A DNA stretch of 64,000 nt from Sebaldella sp. (GTDB lineage: Bacteria; Fusobacteriota; Fusobacteriia; Fusobacteriales; Leptotrichiaceae), in contig JAGOZX010000002.1 of the NCBI GenBank assembly GCA_018058425.1, positions 1 through 64,000 of the forward strand, given 5' to 3'. The translations under genes were made by a program, and so were the position numbers. Under the pieces are notes generated by a model that saw only the letters and a program-made list of their open reading frames with translations, was not told the DNA's origin and did not search any database. The stretch's first letter is position 1. Every line of letters starts with the position of its first letter. This document shows positions 43,951 through 53,964 of the stretch, one piece after another.

Positions 43951-46900
43951 TTAGAATACAGCTTTTATTGTAACTCCTGCTCTGTAATCATCTTGGTCAC
44001 TGTTACCTACTCCATATTCTCCTGTTATGAATATTCCGTATCTATCTTCTATTTCCACTCCTAAAGAGGCTCTTGTTCTAAACGTTCCTTTTTCATCTTC
44101 TGGTTTTGACAAATCATGATATCCATCTTCTACTGCTATTAATCTTGCTTTTTCTCTTTCATTTAAATCAGCTAATTCATATTCATATGCTAAGTCTAGT
44201 GTTCCTTTTAGTTGCCATGCTGTTCTTGCTCCTAAAGGCATCGCAGCTTTTAGTTCTACCCCTGCTCTTGGTTTTACACTCCATGCGTCATTTCCTTCAA
44301 CCTGTAGTGCTTCTAGTCCACTCTCACTAAATGTTGGTCTAGTTACATACATTGCTCTAAAAGCTCCATATGGCATAAAGCTTACATTTTTCCCAAGTGC
44401 AATTTCTCTTCCTAAAATATTGTCACTTGTTATACTATACGTTTCATAAGTTCCATTCATTTCTGATCTTCCATTTGGTGATGTCCAGTCTATATTTCGA
44501 TCTATATTATGAAGACTGATTCTTCCAGTAAGATCATTTCTTAGTTTCCAATTATTTAGACTATATTTACTATGAATACCTAACTGGATAGTATCAACCC
44601 ATTCTTCACTATCGTTTCCATCGTTAAACTCAAATCCTGTATGTAAGTAACCCAATGAGTAACCAAATGTATGTCTGTAAGTTCTCTCGACCTCTCTTAG
44701 CCCTAATACTCCAGCTGTAGAGAAATCATAACCTACTACTCCGTCTGTATCTTCTTTATTCTTACCTTTTCCTGCTATTATGTTTACTTTTACATTTTCT
44801 TTTGTATTATTTTTTGAATTTTCAATGAAGTCCATTGAATTTTCAAATGTTCTAGCTATATCTTCTTCTCTTTGGTTTATATTAGCATAAACATTACCAG
44901 CAAGACTGGCCATTAAATGTCTAAAGTCTCCTTCATTTTCAACTATATCTATTTTATCATAAATTGCCATTGCATCACCTTTAGCATTAAGATATTTATT
45001 ATCTAAAGCTCTTCCAAAATCTGCATACCATAAACCGCTTGTAAAGTCATCATAAGGTATCTTTTCCATCCAAATATCAATGTTTCCAGCAGAATTTACA
45101 ACAGGAGTTGCTCTCCATGTTAGTGATTTACTTACTACAGGAACTATTCCAGAATTAATTCCAAAACCTGAACCTGATATTATCACATCTTCTAATTTAT
45201 ATTTCCCAACATTTGTACCCTCTGCAAAGTTTCCAGATATTTGTAGTGGAGAAGTAATATTAAATGCTGGTGCCTCTATATGCACTGAATTTGATATTAA
45301 ATAATCTGCTCCTGCTGCTATAGGATCATAGCCTGTTGAAGTTATTTCTGATGTTGTTGGGGCTTGTACTGTACTAGGATCTACTTTGATTATCACATTT
45401 ATTCCATCAGTTTCAAACTTTTCTGATACTTTTATTACTCCTGAATTTATTATTGATGGTGTAGGATAAACTGTTCCCACTGCACTTTCATAATTTCCTG
45501 AAGTAATTCCATTTATAATCATTGTTCCATTTACAGCATTATTTAGAGTTGTTCCTTGTGATAATACTATTCCCAAGGCTCCTGTCCCATTTGCAGTAAT
45601 TATTCCAGAGTTTGTAATTGTTGTTCCAATATTTCCGTATATTCCTATTGCTCTATCTCCTGTTACAGTGATATTTCCTGTATTAATAACATTAGAGCCT
45701 GCACCATTTCCTGCCATTCCTATAACATCATTTCCTGTTATAAAAATATTTCCTGTATTAGTTATAGTTCCTTTTTCTGTGTACATTCCTCTTGTATTAT
45801 TACCATTTCCTATGATATCTCCATCATTTGTTCCTGTACCACCTTTAGTAGTTAATCCTATCCCACCAGCGCCGATATTTATAGTCCCTGTTCCTGAATT
45901 TATAACAGTTGAGTTTTCTCCATAAAGACCCACTGCATATTTACTATTAGTTACATCTACCTCAGTTGTAGGAACTCCATTTTCATCTAAGACAAATGCT
46001 AGTGCAGAAGCTCCTATATTCACATTTCCGTTGTTTGTAATACTTCCGTTAGTATTGTAGATTCCTACATTACTTGTTCCCGCAGTTCCAATAATATCTC
46101 CATCATTTGTAATACTTCCACCATTTACTATATAATATCCAATGTTATCCGAACCATTCATTGTAACTGTTGTTCCTACGCCATTTGTTATTGCTCCTAA
46201 TCCAGATCTATAAACAAAAACTGAATCATTATCTAATGTTACATTAGCAGCTGTATTATTAAAAGTACCATCTGTTAATACAAAACCGTAGTTACTGTTT
46301 CCTATGTTCATTGCTGCTCCATTTGTTACATTTGAATTTATAGCATATACTCCTACTGCTCCATTTGTTCCGAAAGTAAATGTCGAGCTTCCGCCTATAT
46401 TCACAGTTCCATTTGTAGAGTAGATTCCCACTCCTGTATCTCCTATATTTGAAATTCCATTTTGAATAACTGTTCCGCCTTCGCTATAAACTCCTATAGA
46501 ATTTATTCCAGAGTTTATTGTTCCTGTGCTTGATATTGTTATTATATCTCCTGCATTTTCACTAAATATTCCTATATTAGGATCATTTGTACTGCTTGAT
46601 TCCCCTATTTCTATTGTTCCTGTATTATTTATTGTTTTAGGACTTATACCTTTTGCATATATTCCTATTGATTTATCTCCTAGTAGTTGGATTGTTCCAG
46701 CATTTTCTATTGGAGCCGAGACGTTATCAGCGTATAACCCAACTGTTCCAGATCCGGCACTTAGTATAGATGCACCAAATAAATTTTTTATATCTGTTCC
46801 ATCTTTTAAGAATATTCCTTGTGATCCAGTACCTACATTAATTGTGCCACTATTTATAGTAGATGCTCCTGTACCAGATGACATTAGACCTGCAGAATTA

Positions 46901-49900
46901 TTTCCCATTGTTATTGCTCCAAGATTACTTAATCTTGAGTTATTTTTACCATAGATACCCACAGAACTGTCTCCTAATGTTATTGAGCCATTATTTTCTC
47001 CATCTGTGTTAGGTGTCATAGTTGGTGGAGTAGGTGTGTATTGTCCATCTAAGGCTATTGCAGCTACTCCTGTTGCTCCTGAATTAGCAGTAATAGTAGC
47101 TCCATCTAAGAATACTGCTGAATCTTTTCCTGATACTAGTGTTCCATTAGAACCTAAAGAAGTTATTCCTGTATATGTAAATACTCCATTTTTGATATTA
47201 CCTAATGTGTATGACGAACCAGCAGATACATTTCCTACAATAAAATTATTTGTTACAGTTGCAGTTGTATCCATATTGAATAAAGTTATATTTTGTCCTG
47301 ATATATTTATTGTTCCAGTTCCATTAAAAGATGTAGCACCGTCTAAGTAAATGCCTAACGCGTTGTCACCGTTTAGGTTTATTGTAGCATTTAATAAATC
47401 AATTTTACTATCTTTAGCGTAAAGTCCTATTCCATTTTGACCTACTGTTATTGTAGAACCTGCATCAGTTACAGTTCCTTTATTTACAAATAGACCTATT
47501 CCTCCAACTGAGTTTGATACATCTATTGTTCCTGATGATAAGTTTATATCTGAGTCACCTATAGTTCCTCCAGTTTTATTATTGTTAGCATATATTCCTA
47601 TTGCTTCTGTTCCTGTAGTTGCTTGGATTGTTCCGCTGTTTGTAATGGTTATTTTACCATCACCTTTACCTAGAGAAGTTCCACTAGGGTTTTGGTGAGA
47701 AATTCCATAAATTCCAACACCTTTATCTCCAATAGTTACAGTATTAGTATTAGAAATAACGGTTCCATTTTCACCAAAAATACCAATTCCACTTTGTCCT
47801 GTTACACTTAATAAACCATTATTAGTTATGGTTCCGTAATTAGTATATATTCCTGTTGAAGATTTTCCTATTAAGTTAATAGTTCCATCATTTATCATAT
47901 TTACATAAAAAGCGGTAGTAGGTTCATACGAGTTATCATCTAAGATAGCAATTTGATTATCTAAAGAACCGTTTATTGATACACCTAAATTTACGGTTAC
48001 TCCAGTTAAAGCTCTCTCTACATTGTTATATAGTTCATTTGGGTCATCTAAGTCTATTATTCCAGAAGTTGGATTTAAAACTAGTTTACCTCTTAGTAAA
48101 AATGCAGCTTTTCCACCTAAATTTGTAACATTATTAAATATTCCAGATGGAGCACTGATAGCACCTATATCGGTTAAATTAATAGATGAGTATTTTTCTA
48201 TTACATATAATCTGGCACCTGGATTAACTGTTACATTCATATTATCTAAACCAGAATAATTATTACTAAAATAAGTTTCAATAGAGGTTGAAGTCACTGG
48301 TGTAACTCCGTCTCCAGTAAAAATAAATCCTATTCCACCATTTAATAAGTTTAATGATGTATTTGAGCCAGTGTGAGTAAATTTAATTTGTTCATTTCCT
48401 AGAGTTGTAGAAGGATCTTTTATTTTGGTAAATAATGAACCATCTCCCACAGTAAAGTTTACTCCAGAAGTTTCTATTGTTCCAATAACAGTACCTTTTT
48501 TATCATTAAAAAATAATACTCCATTAGTTCCTATTTCATAGTCTCCACTTCCTGTTCCTGCTGTACCAAGTTTTATAGTTCCTCCGTCATTATAAACACC
48601 AATTGATTTATCTCCTGTTGATTTTATATTTATAATTGAAGAATTTGATAGATCAGCTGTTGCACCATCTCTTACGTATAGAGCAGCACTACTGTTACCT
48701 GTTGTAATAAAACTATGGTTTGAACCACTTGTTGTGTCATTTAAATTTGTATTTGTATCTGTTAGAATTACACTATGTGAAGCAGTTCCATTTGTTTCTA
48801 TATTATTAGCAGAATCAAGGTGTATTTTAGCACCATTTGAGCCATATAGAGCCACTGTTCCATCAACTGCTAATGCTGTTGTTCCAACTTTCATATTTGG
48901 TCTTAGGGTTAATTCAGAACTAGCACCAGTTACAATTATTCCAAAATTATTTTGTCCAGCAGTTATATTCATATCATTAACAACTACATTATCTAAAAAT
49001 AATTTTCCTGATGATAAATTTATTAATGTACTTTTACTTGCAAAATTTCCAAATTTAAAGTCAAAATCTTTTAATCTATAGTCTAAAGTATTTTTATTAA
49101 TATATAATCCTATTGAGTTTTCTACAAAGTTAGGATCAAATGTTGCTGAATTCCCAGCATATTTATTTATTTCATCACCTATTGTTACTTTAATAGCTGC
49201 AGATGTAGGATCATAAACTCCTGGTGTGACATTTCCAAAACCGTCATCCATTTCTTTAACTAACTCTACCCCTATACTTTGGTCTCCATTTATTCTTATT
49301 GGTGTATTTAAAACTATCTTTGAATATGGAAGTTCCATTGGCATATTACCAGTTTTTACCCCAACACTATTATTACCATATAAAACAACATCTCCATCGT
49401 TATATATTGTCATGTGTGGTATTGTTGTTAGTGCAGGTGAACCACCATAATTAAAAGCTATACTTTCTTTTGCTTGTAATTCTATGTGTCCATCTGACGT
49501 GTTATAAAATTCAAATCTTCTACCACCATTAATATTCTGAGGAGCAGTGAAAGTAAAAGCAACATGCCTGCTTCCCCCATCAGTATAAGCAGTATCGTAT
49601 AATCCGATCATTGTTCCATGATTCTTGACTGTTGGGCTGAAGCTTCCTGTATGTTCTTGAAGAGCTATCATTAATAGTCGGTCTCCAATTCCTTCTAATC
49701 TAGCATAATTTAATAATTCACCATATTTATCAAATGTTCCAGGTGTTCCTGTTATAGGAGTTCCATAATAATCAGTAGTATATGGAGTATAAGTACCTCT
49801 GGCTCCATGTGGATCATATTGTATTAAATGAGGAAGAATACCGCTGTATGTATTGCCAACATTACTTACTATTCGCATAGTTAATGCATCAGGAGTTCCT

Positions 49901-50862
49901 ATTGTACCTAATGTTATTTTAACAGCTCCTCCAAGTTTATATAAGGCAGTTGCTCCATTACCCGTCCCACCAATAAGATTGTAATTGCTTATTGGTAATA
50001 TACTTGAAGTAGTTCCATTTATCATAGCGGGCCTACCAGGATCTGCTGTACCATTTAAATTAGTTGCATTATAAGTAGACAAATTCTGGCTAGCCCATGT
50101 CCCTTCTAAAACTCCTGATGTCAGATTATATTGTGCAATTTTAGCAGTGTATTGACCTGTAGTTCCTAAATAACTTCCAGTATCATCACCATTTCCAGTA
50201 TTTGGAACAGATATCGTAAATGATGTAGGCGAAGTAGGAGCAGGTGGAGTAATGTCAGGTTCAGTAGGATTGAACTGATAAGCACCAATTAAAGGTGTCA
50301 CAACCCCATTAGGCGCCACAATATTCTGAACCCCCGGATTAATACTAATCTCCCCAGCAGGAGTAATTTTTAAATTCAAAGCCTCTCTTGTCATACCTTT
50401 TATAGGAATAGAAACTCCCAAATTTATTTCTTTTGGTTCTTGTGGTTGTGCATAAGCTTTACCTTTTCCTTGATCAGTAATTACATATTCTCCTGCTGCA
50501 TTAATATATCCTTGCTGTTTATAGCCAGGATCTGAATGGTACTCAGCATTTTCAAAAGTATTATCTCCTCTGCTTCTTTCTGCATAAAATCCACTAAAAA
50601 AGACTTGCCATTCTAAATACTCAGGTTTTACTATATAGTCACTTTGTTTATATAAGTCTTTTAATTCTTTATTTCTTTTATTTAAAACATTTTCTATTAA
50701 TTGATAGTTAGTACTGTTAGAATTTCCTTTTTCTATGTTTTTCACTATGCTATTATATACTTTATCGTACTTAAGTGGTGCAGTAGTTGCTGCACTTGTA
50801 TAAGAAGATATTATTGTATTTAACGCTAGAAAATACATTAATAATTTTTTATTTCTTTTCAT
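43951..50862 (-). CDS. Giant autotransporter with fusobacterial N-terminal domain, RadD-like (2303 aa)
   Basis: Residues 1-24 are a signal peptide. Residues ~25-190 form the N-terminal domain seen in fusobacterial autotransporters, with WQVFFSGFYAERSRGDNTFENAEYHS, KEINLGVSIPIKGMTREALNL and AGEISINPGVQNIVAPNG-type segments. The long passenger contains many beta-helix-type units such as GIGIYGEN, GVGIYSTNG and NNGTITN. The last ~270 residues are a barrel ending in VTIKAVF. RadD of Fusobacterium nucleatum, an interspecies coaggregation adhesin, has the same size class and operon setting; a direct orthology is not claimed. AAGGAG precedes the ATG. Confidence 0.93.
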   Translation of the reverse strand: MKRNKKLLMYFLALNTIISSYTSAATTAPLKYDKVYNSIVKNIEKGNSNSTNYQLIENVLNKRNKELKDLYKQSDYIVKPEYLEWQVFFSGFYAERSRGDNTFENAEYHSDPGYKQQGYINAAGEYVITDQGKGKAYAQPQEPKEINLGVSIPIKGMTREALNLKITPAGEISINPGVQNIVAPNGVVTPLIGAYQFNPTEPDITPPAPTSPTSFTISVPNTGNGDDTGSYLGTTGQYTAKIAQYNLTSGVLEGTWASQNLSTYNATNLNGTADPGRPAMINGTTSSILPISNYNLIGGTGNGATALYKLGGAVKITLGTIGTPDALTMRIVSNVGNTYSGILPHLIQYDPHGARGTYTPYTTDYYGTPITGTPGTFDKYGELLNYARLEGIGDRLLMIALQEHTGSFSPTVKNHGTMIGLYDTAYTDGGSRHVAFTFTAPQNINGGRRFEFYNTSDGHIELQAKESIAFNYGGSPALTTIPHMTIYNDGDVVLYGNNSVGVKTGNMPMELPYSKIVLNTPIRINGDQSIGVELVKEMDDGFGNVTPGVYDPTSAAIKVTIGDEINKYAGNSATFDPNFVENSIGLYINKNTLDYRLKDFDFKFGNFASKSTLINLSSGKLFLDNVVVNDMNITAGQNNFGIIVTGASSELTLRPNMKVGTTALAVDGTVALYGSNGAKIHLDSANNIETNGTASHSVILTDTNTNLNDTTSGSNHSFITTGNSSAALYVRDGATADLSNSSIINIKSTGDKSIGVYNDGGTIKLGTAGTGSGDYEIGTNGVLFFNDKKGTVIGTIETSGVNFTVGDGSLFTKIKDPSTTLGNEQIKFTHTGSNTSLNLLNGGIGFIFTGDGVTPVTSTSIETYFSNNYSGLDNMNVTVNPGARLYVIEKYSSINLTDIGAISAPSGIFNNVTNLGGKAAFLLRGKLVLNPTSGIIDLDDPNELYNNVERALTGVTVNLGVSINGSLDNQIAILDDNSYEPTTAFYVNMINDGTINLIGKSSTGIYTNYGTITNNGLLSVTGQSGIGIFGENGTVISNTNTVTIGDKGVGIYGISHQNPSGTSLGKGDGKITITNSGTIQATTGTEAIGIYANNNKTGGTIGDSDINLSSGTIDVSNSVGGIGLFVNKGTVTDAGSTITVGQNGIGLYAKDSKIDLLNATINLNGDNALGIYLDGATSFNGTGTINISGQNITLFNMDTTATVTNNFIVGNVSAGSSYTLGNIKNGVFTYTGITSLGSNGTLVSGKDSAVFLDGATITANSGATGVAAIALDGQYTPTPPTMTPNTDGENNGSITLGDSSVGIYGKNNSRLSNLGAITMGNNSAGLMSSGTGASTINSGTINVGTGSQGIFLKDGTDIKNLFGASILSAGSGTVGLYADNVSAPIENAGTIQLLGDKSIGIYAKGISPKTINNTGTIEIGESSSTNDPNIGIFSENAGDIITISSTGTINSGINSIGVYSEGGTVIQNGISNIGDTGVGIYSTNGTVNIGGSSTFTFGTNGAVGVYAINSNVTNGAAMNIGNSNYGFVLTDGTFNNTAANVTLDNDSVFVYRSGLGAITNGVGTTVTMNGSDNIGYYIVNGGSITNDGDIIGTAGTSNVGIYNTNGSITNNGNVNIGASALAFVLDENGVPTTEVDVTNSKYAVGLYGENSTVINSGTGTINIGAGGIGLTTKGGTGTNDGDIIGNGNNTRGMYTEKGTITNTGNIFITGNDVIGMAGNGAGSNVINTGNITVTGDRAIGIYGNIGTTITNSGIITANGTGALGIVLSQGTTLNNAVNGTMIINGITSGNYESAVGTVYPTPSIINSGVIKVSEKFETDGINVIIKVDPSTVQAPTTSEITSTGYDPIAAGADYLISNSVHIEAPAFNITSPLQISGNFAEGTNVGKYKLEDVIISGSGFGINSGIVPVVSKSLTWRATPVVNSAGNIDIWMEKIPYDDFTSGLWYADFGRALDNKYLNAKGDAMAIYDKIDIVENEGDFRHLMASLAGNVYANINQREEDIARTFENSMDFIENSKNNTKENVKVNIIAGKGKNKEDTDGVVGYDFSTAGVLGLREVERTYRHTFGYSLGYLHTGFEFNDGNDSEEWVDTIQLGIHSKYSLNNWKLRNDLTGRISLHNIDRNIDWTSPNGRSEMNGTYETYSITSDNILGREIALGKNVSFMPYGAFRAMYVTRPTFSESGLEALQVEGNDAWSVKPRAGVELKAAMPLGARTAWQLKGTLDLAYEYELADLNEREKARLIAVEDGYHDLSKPEDEKGTFRTRASLGVEIEDRYGIFITGEYGVGNSDQDDYRAGVTIKAVF

Positions 50863-50892
50863 TTTAACTCCTTTTTTAATTATATATTTTAC

Positions 50893-51162
50893 TTATCTTA
50901 TTCCATTTTCGACTTTATACTGTTCAATTTTAAGCAGCAGATCTTCAATTTGTTGAATTTCTGATACCTTTTTATCTATTTGTTTATCTACCTTAACTAG
51001 TTCTTTATCTAGCCTTTGACCACTATTTAAATGCTGTCTTAAGTTTGTCCATTTTCCTCTTGCTCCTTCTCTTAATTCTCTTCTATATTCGTAAGTTGGA
51101 GCTGCATTTAATAATACTGTAGATACTAATGTCAATAATGATATAGTCGCTAATTTTTTCAC
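50893..51162 (-). CDS. Small secreted coiled-coil protein, FadA/RadC-like position (89 aa)
   Basis: A signal peptide (residues 1-20) precedes ~69 residues predicted as a long helix with heptads (KELVKVDKQIDKKVSEIQQIEDLLLKIEQYK). It recalls FadA-family adhesion proteins, which form helical hairpins, though the sequence is short. It is 30 bp before the giant autotransporter. The start codon is GTG with AGGGGG eight bases upstream. Confidence 0.85.
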   Translation of the reverse strand: MKKLATISLLTLVSTVLLNAAPTYEYRRELREGARGKWTNLRQHLNSGQRLDKELVKVDKQIDKKVSEIQQIEDLLLKIEQYKVENGIR

Positions 51163-51179
51163 TTGTTTTCCCCCTCGTC

Positions 51180-51470
51180 TTATCTTTTTCTTCCCATTCT
51201 TGTCATTTCATCTGGCAGTAATTCTTCCTCTTCTGCTTTTATTCTATCTAATATTGTATACCAATAACCTCTTTTTTCTGGTAATGATACATATATTGAT
51301 TTTTGTGCTCCTCTTAATGCTTTTTCATACGATGAATATTTTCCGTCTTGGTCAAAATCTTTTGTTATGCTGTCTTCTACTGACTTACTAACTTGAATTT
51401 CATCAGTACTTTTTGCATAAGTAAAAATAGTCATACTTCCCAGTAAAATACTTAGAAATAATTTTTTCAT
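51180..51470 (-). CDS. Small secreted protein, RadB-like position (96 aa)
   Basis: The signal peptide (MKKLFLSILLGSMTIFTYA) is followed by a charged helical segment. FDQDGKYSSYEKALRGAQ resembles an EF-hand-like loop with Asp-x-Asp-Gly spacing, but no pair is present and calcium binding is only a possibility. AGGAGG precedes the ATG. It lies 17 bp before the next small gene of the operon. Confidence 0.82.
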   Translation of the reverse strand: MKKLFLSILLGSMTIFTYAKSTDEIQVSKSVEDSITKDFDQDGKYSSYEKALRGAQKSIYVSLPEKRGYWYTILDRIKAEEEELLPDEMTRMGRKR

Positions 51471-51479
51471 AATACCTCC

Positions 51480-51686
51480 TTATCTTTTTTTGTTCAGATA
51501 CTTTAAGACTTTATTGTATTCAGTCTTGTGCCAAGCGACATCTTTTTTAGCTTTATAGCTATTAATTTTTTCCGCTCTATCCATTTGAGTTTGAATGTCA
51601 GGTATTTCTAACTCTTTTTTAGTTTTTTTAGCTGATATAGAAAATACACTCATTAAAACTAATAAAACTATAATTATTTTTTTCAC
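51480..51686 (-). CDS. Small secreted protein, RadA-like position (68 aa)
   Basis: The signal peptide reads VKKIIIVLLVLMSVFSISA, then a basic helical tail with many Lys. I place the start at GTG 51686, seven bases after AGAGG. An ATG six bases earlier is only one base from that site, and an open frame extending to 51830 has no ribosome binding site and runs into a duplicated leader. It is the first gene of the rad-like operon. Confidence 0.72.
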   Translation of the reverse strand: MKKIIIVLLVLMSVFSISAKKTKKELEIPDIQTQMDRAEKINSYKAKKDVAWHKTEYNKVLKYLNKKR

Positions 51687-51763
51687 TTCCATACCTCTTT
51701 TCTTAGTTCTTTTTGATTCTTTAATATTAATACAATTAATAATTTTTCTCTTTTCGTTTTTTG

Positions 51764-51991
51764 GAAGGAATTTGAATGGTTTCTTTGATGTGAATAATGA
51801 GAATTGGATATAACAAAAAAGTTGCAGCATTTATATATATACTACAGTTAATAAAATAATTTTTTAATCTATCTACCTCCTTAAATTTTCCCCATTTCGA
51901 CTGTTTCATTAGATAATAATTCTTTTACACTTAAAGGAATTAGAATAGTTTTATTAGATATGAATATCAGAATTGAATATAATTAAAGAAA
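51764..51991. repeat. Tandemly duplicated leader upstream of the rad-like operon
   Basis: The segments 51764-51821 and 51934-51991 align over about 58 bases with most positions equal (shared GGAATT, GAAT, GTTT, TGAATA, AGAATTG, ATATAA), offset 170 bp. After the second one, on the minus strand, comes AAGGAGGTAGATAG and then ATTAAAAAATTATTTTATTAA, which looks like a gene start (Met-Lys-Lys-Leu-Phe) with ATG changed to ATT and an early stop. Confidence 0.5.
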
Positions 51992-52340
51992 GATATAATA
52001 TGTTACTATAGAGTTTACTATAAATTTGAATATGGGAAAATTACATATAACCCCATTATATTAAAAATAACTATTGATGTCAAATAAAAAAAATATAAAA
52101 ATCGATTACTTTTTAAAAGTAAAGTGCTATAAATAGCTAATAAATTCTAATGTTGAACAATAGAGAAAATATAAAAATATAGTCACACTATTCTTGTAAC
52201 ATGTCACCTTAATGATGAAGTATATATATAACTTATTATAATATAAGATTTTATTATTTTTATAAATGAATAATATATGATAAAATTTATTAAATTACGA
52301 ATTATACAGAGATAGGTTTAAGAAAATGATAGGAGGAAAT
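51992..52340. other. Intergenic region without a recognised gene
   Basis: This is very AT-rich. It contains a 17-bp palindrome TTACTTTTTAAAAGTAA at 52106-52122 and GCTATAAATAGC at 52126-52137. Promoters for the rad-like operon and the symporter must lie here, but no pair of boxes stands out. A reading frame longer than 20 codons with a ribosome site is not visible. Confidence 0.4.
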
Positions 52341-53675
52341 ATGGAGAGTTTTTTATTGGTGCTAAATAAAATAAATGATTTTATTTGGGGATTGCCGCTT
52401 ATAATATTATTATTAGGAACAGGTGTATTTTATACATTTTTATTAAGAGGATTGCAGTTCAGAAAATTAGGTCATTCATTGTATTTAGCCTTTATAAAAA
52501 GAAAGGAAGAAGGAGGCGGTGGTGAAGGTGATATTTCACATTTCCAAGCCTTGATGACAGCATTAGCAGGAACAGTGGGAACAGGAAATATAGCGGGTGT
52601 AGCTGGAGCTATTTCTATTGGAGGACCTGGAGCACTTTTTTGGATGTGGATGACTGGTTTCTTTGGAATGGCAACTAAGTATAGTGAAGCTGTGTTAGCG
52701 GTAAAGTATAGAAAAGTAGATGAAAATGGTAATATGGTGGGTGGTCCCATGTATTATTTACAATATGGTCTTAATAATAAATTTTTAGGAGTGGCATTTG
52801 CAGTATTTGCAGTAATAGCTTCATTTGGAATAGGGAATACAGTACAGGTAGCTGAGGTAGCTTCAGCTATGAAGACGAGTTTCAATGTAGATCCTAGAAT
52901 AACAGGAGTCGTACTATTAGTTCTAACAGGAGCAGTAATACTGGGAGGAATAAAGAGAATAGGTAGGTTTACTTCGGCAATTGTTCCTACTATGATTATA
53001 TTTTATGTAGTGAGCTGTCTTATAATAATTTTTATGCATTATGATAAGATAATTCCTGCATTTGCTTTAATATTTAAATCAGCATTCGTACCTCAAGCTG
53101 CTATTGGAGGTACATTTGGAGCCTTATTAAGTAAGACAATTCAAAAAGGAGTTTCGAGGGGAATATTTTCAAATGAATCAGGCTTAGGAAGTTCTCCAAT
53201 AGCCGCAGCTGCAGCAAAGACAAACAATCCTGTTTCACAGGCTCTAGTTTCAATGACACAAACTTTTATAGATACAATAGTAGTTTGTACTATGACAGGG
53301 TTGATAATAGTTATGAGCGGAGCTACAGAGCATACAGGAGCTGTTTTAACAGAAAGGGCATTTAGTATACTTTTACCGGGAAATTTAGGTGGAATAATAG
53401 TAACGATAAGTTTAATATTTTTTGCTTATTCTACAATTCTGGGATGGGCCTATTATGGAGAGAAGGCTCTAGAGTATTTAGCAGGTGAAAAATCTATAAT
53501 GATATATAGAATAGTTTTTACATTGGCGACTTATCTTGGAGTAGTTCTAAGTAAAGGTGTATGGGTATTTTCAGATATAGCTAATGGATTAATGGCAATA
53601 CCAAATCTAATAGGGTTATTACTCTTAGCTAAAGTAGTAACAAGTGAAACAAATAAATTTTTAAATAAAGTTTAG
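52341..53675 (+). CDS. AGCS-family sodium/amino acid (alanine) symporter (444 aa)
   Basis: The protein has eleven hydrophobic segments. The family signature ALAGTVGTGNIAGVAGAISIGGPGALFWMWMTGFFGMATKYSEA is complete, and GISRGIFSNESGLGSSPIAAAAA-like residues (GVSRGIFSNESGLGSS) follow. AGCS proteins import alanine, glycine or glutamine with sodium. ATG 52341 is preceded by TAGGAGGAAAT, so the in-frame ATG at 52326 is not needed. A strong terminator follows. Confidence 0.95.
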   Translation: MESFLLVLNKINDFIWGLPLIILLLGTGVFYTFLLRGLQFRKLGHSLYLAFIKRKEEGGGGEGDISHFQALMTALAGTVGTGNIAGVAGAISIGGPGALFWMWMTGFFGMATKYSEAVLAVKYRKVDENGNMVGGPMYYLQYGLNNKFLGVAFAVFAVIASFGIGNTVQVAEVASAMKTSFNVDPRITGVVLLVLTGAVILGGIKRIGRFTSAIVPTMIIFYVVSCLIIIFMHYDKIIPAFALIFKSAFVPQAAIGGTFGALLSKTIQKGVSRGIFSNESGLGSSPIAAAAAKTNNPVSQALVSMTQTFIDTIVVCTMTGLIIVMSGATEHTGAVLTERAFSILLPGNLGGIIVTISLIFFAYSTILGWAYYGEKALEYLAGEKSIMIYRIVFTLATYLGVVLSKGVWVFSDIANGLMAIPNLIGLLLLAKVVTSETNKFLNKV

Positions 53676-53800
53676 TTTTGTGGAATTAAGAATTTCAAAT
53701 AAAAAATAAAGTATAAATAAAGCAATTCATAAGTATAGGATGTTAATATAATAATATAAATAAACAGAAAAACGAAACAATTTTCTTCATAAACTCCTTC

Positions 53801-53828
53801 AAGTCGGGTCAATTGATCCGACTTTTTA
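53801..53828 (+). terminator. Terminator of the symporter gene
   Basis: AAGTCGGGTC pairs with GATCCGACTT through AATT, followed by a T run. Confidence 0.85.
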
Positions 53829-53894
53829 TATTAAATGTAGAATAAGATATTTTAGTACGGTAAATATTGAGGAAATAATAAAGAAATGAAAATA

Positions 53895-53933
53895 AAAAAT
53901 ACGTCAGTTTATGAAGTTCATTTGACGTATTTT
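53895..53933. terminator. Bidirectional terminator before the PHP gene
   Basis: AAAAATACGTCA pairs perfectly with TGACGTATTTTT, giving T runs on both strands. Confidence 0.85.
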
Positions 53934-53964
53934 TCATTTTTATATTTATGATCAAATCAGATTT

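Noticed and set aside
43951-50862. Many plus-strand open frames of 70-140 codons inside the giant autotransporters
   Set aside because: They are antisense shadows of the repetitive passenger; they lack ribosome sites and have the composition of reversed Asn/Gly/Thr repeats.
51687-51830. An N-terminal extension of the first small rad-like protein
   Set aside because: The extra codons lie in the duplicated non-coding leader, have no ribosome site, and would bury the signal peptide inside the protein.
52106-52137. Two short palindromes upstream of the symporter gene
   Set aside because: They are perfect but consist mostly of A/T in an AT-rich gap, with no promoter in a telling position, so I assign no function.
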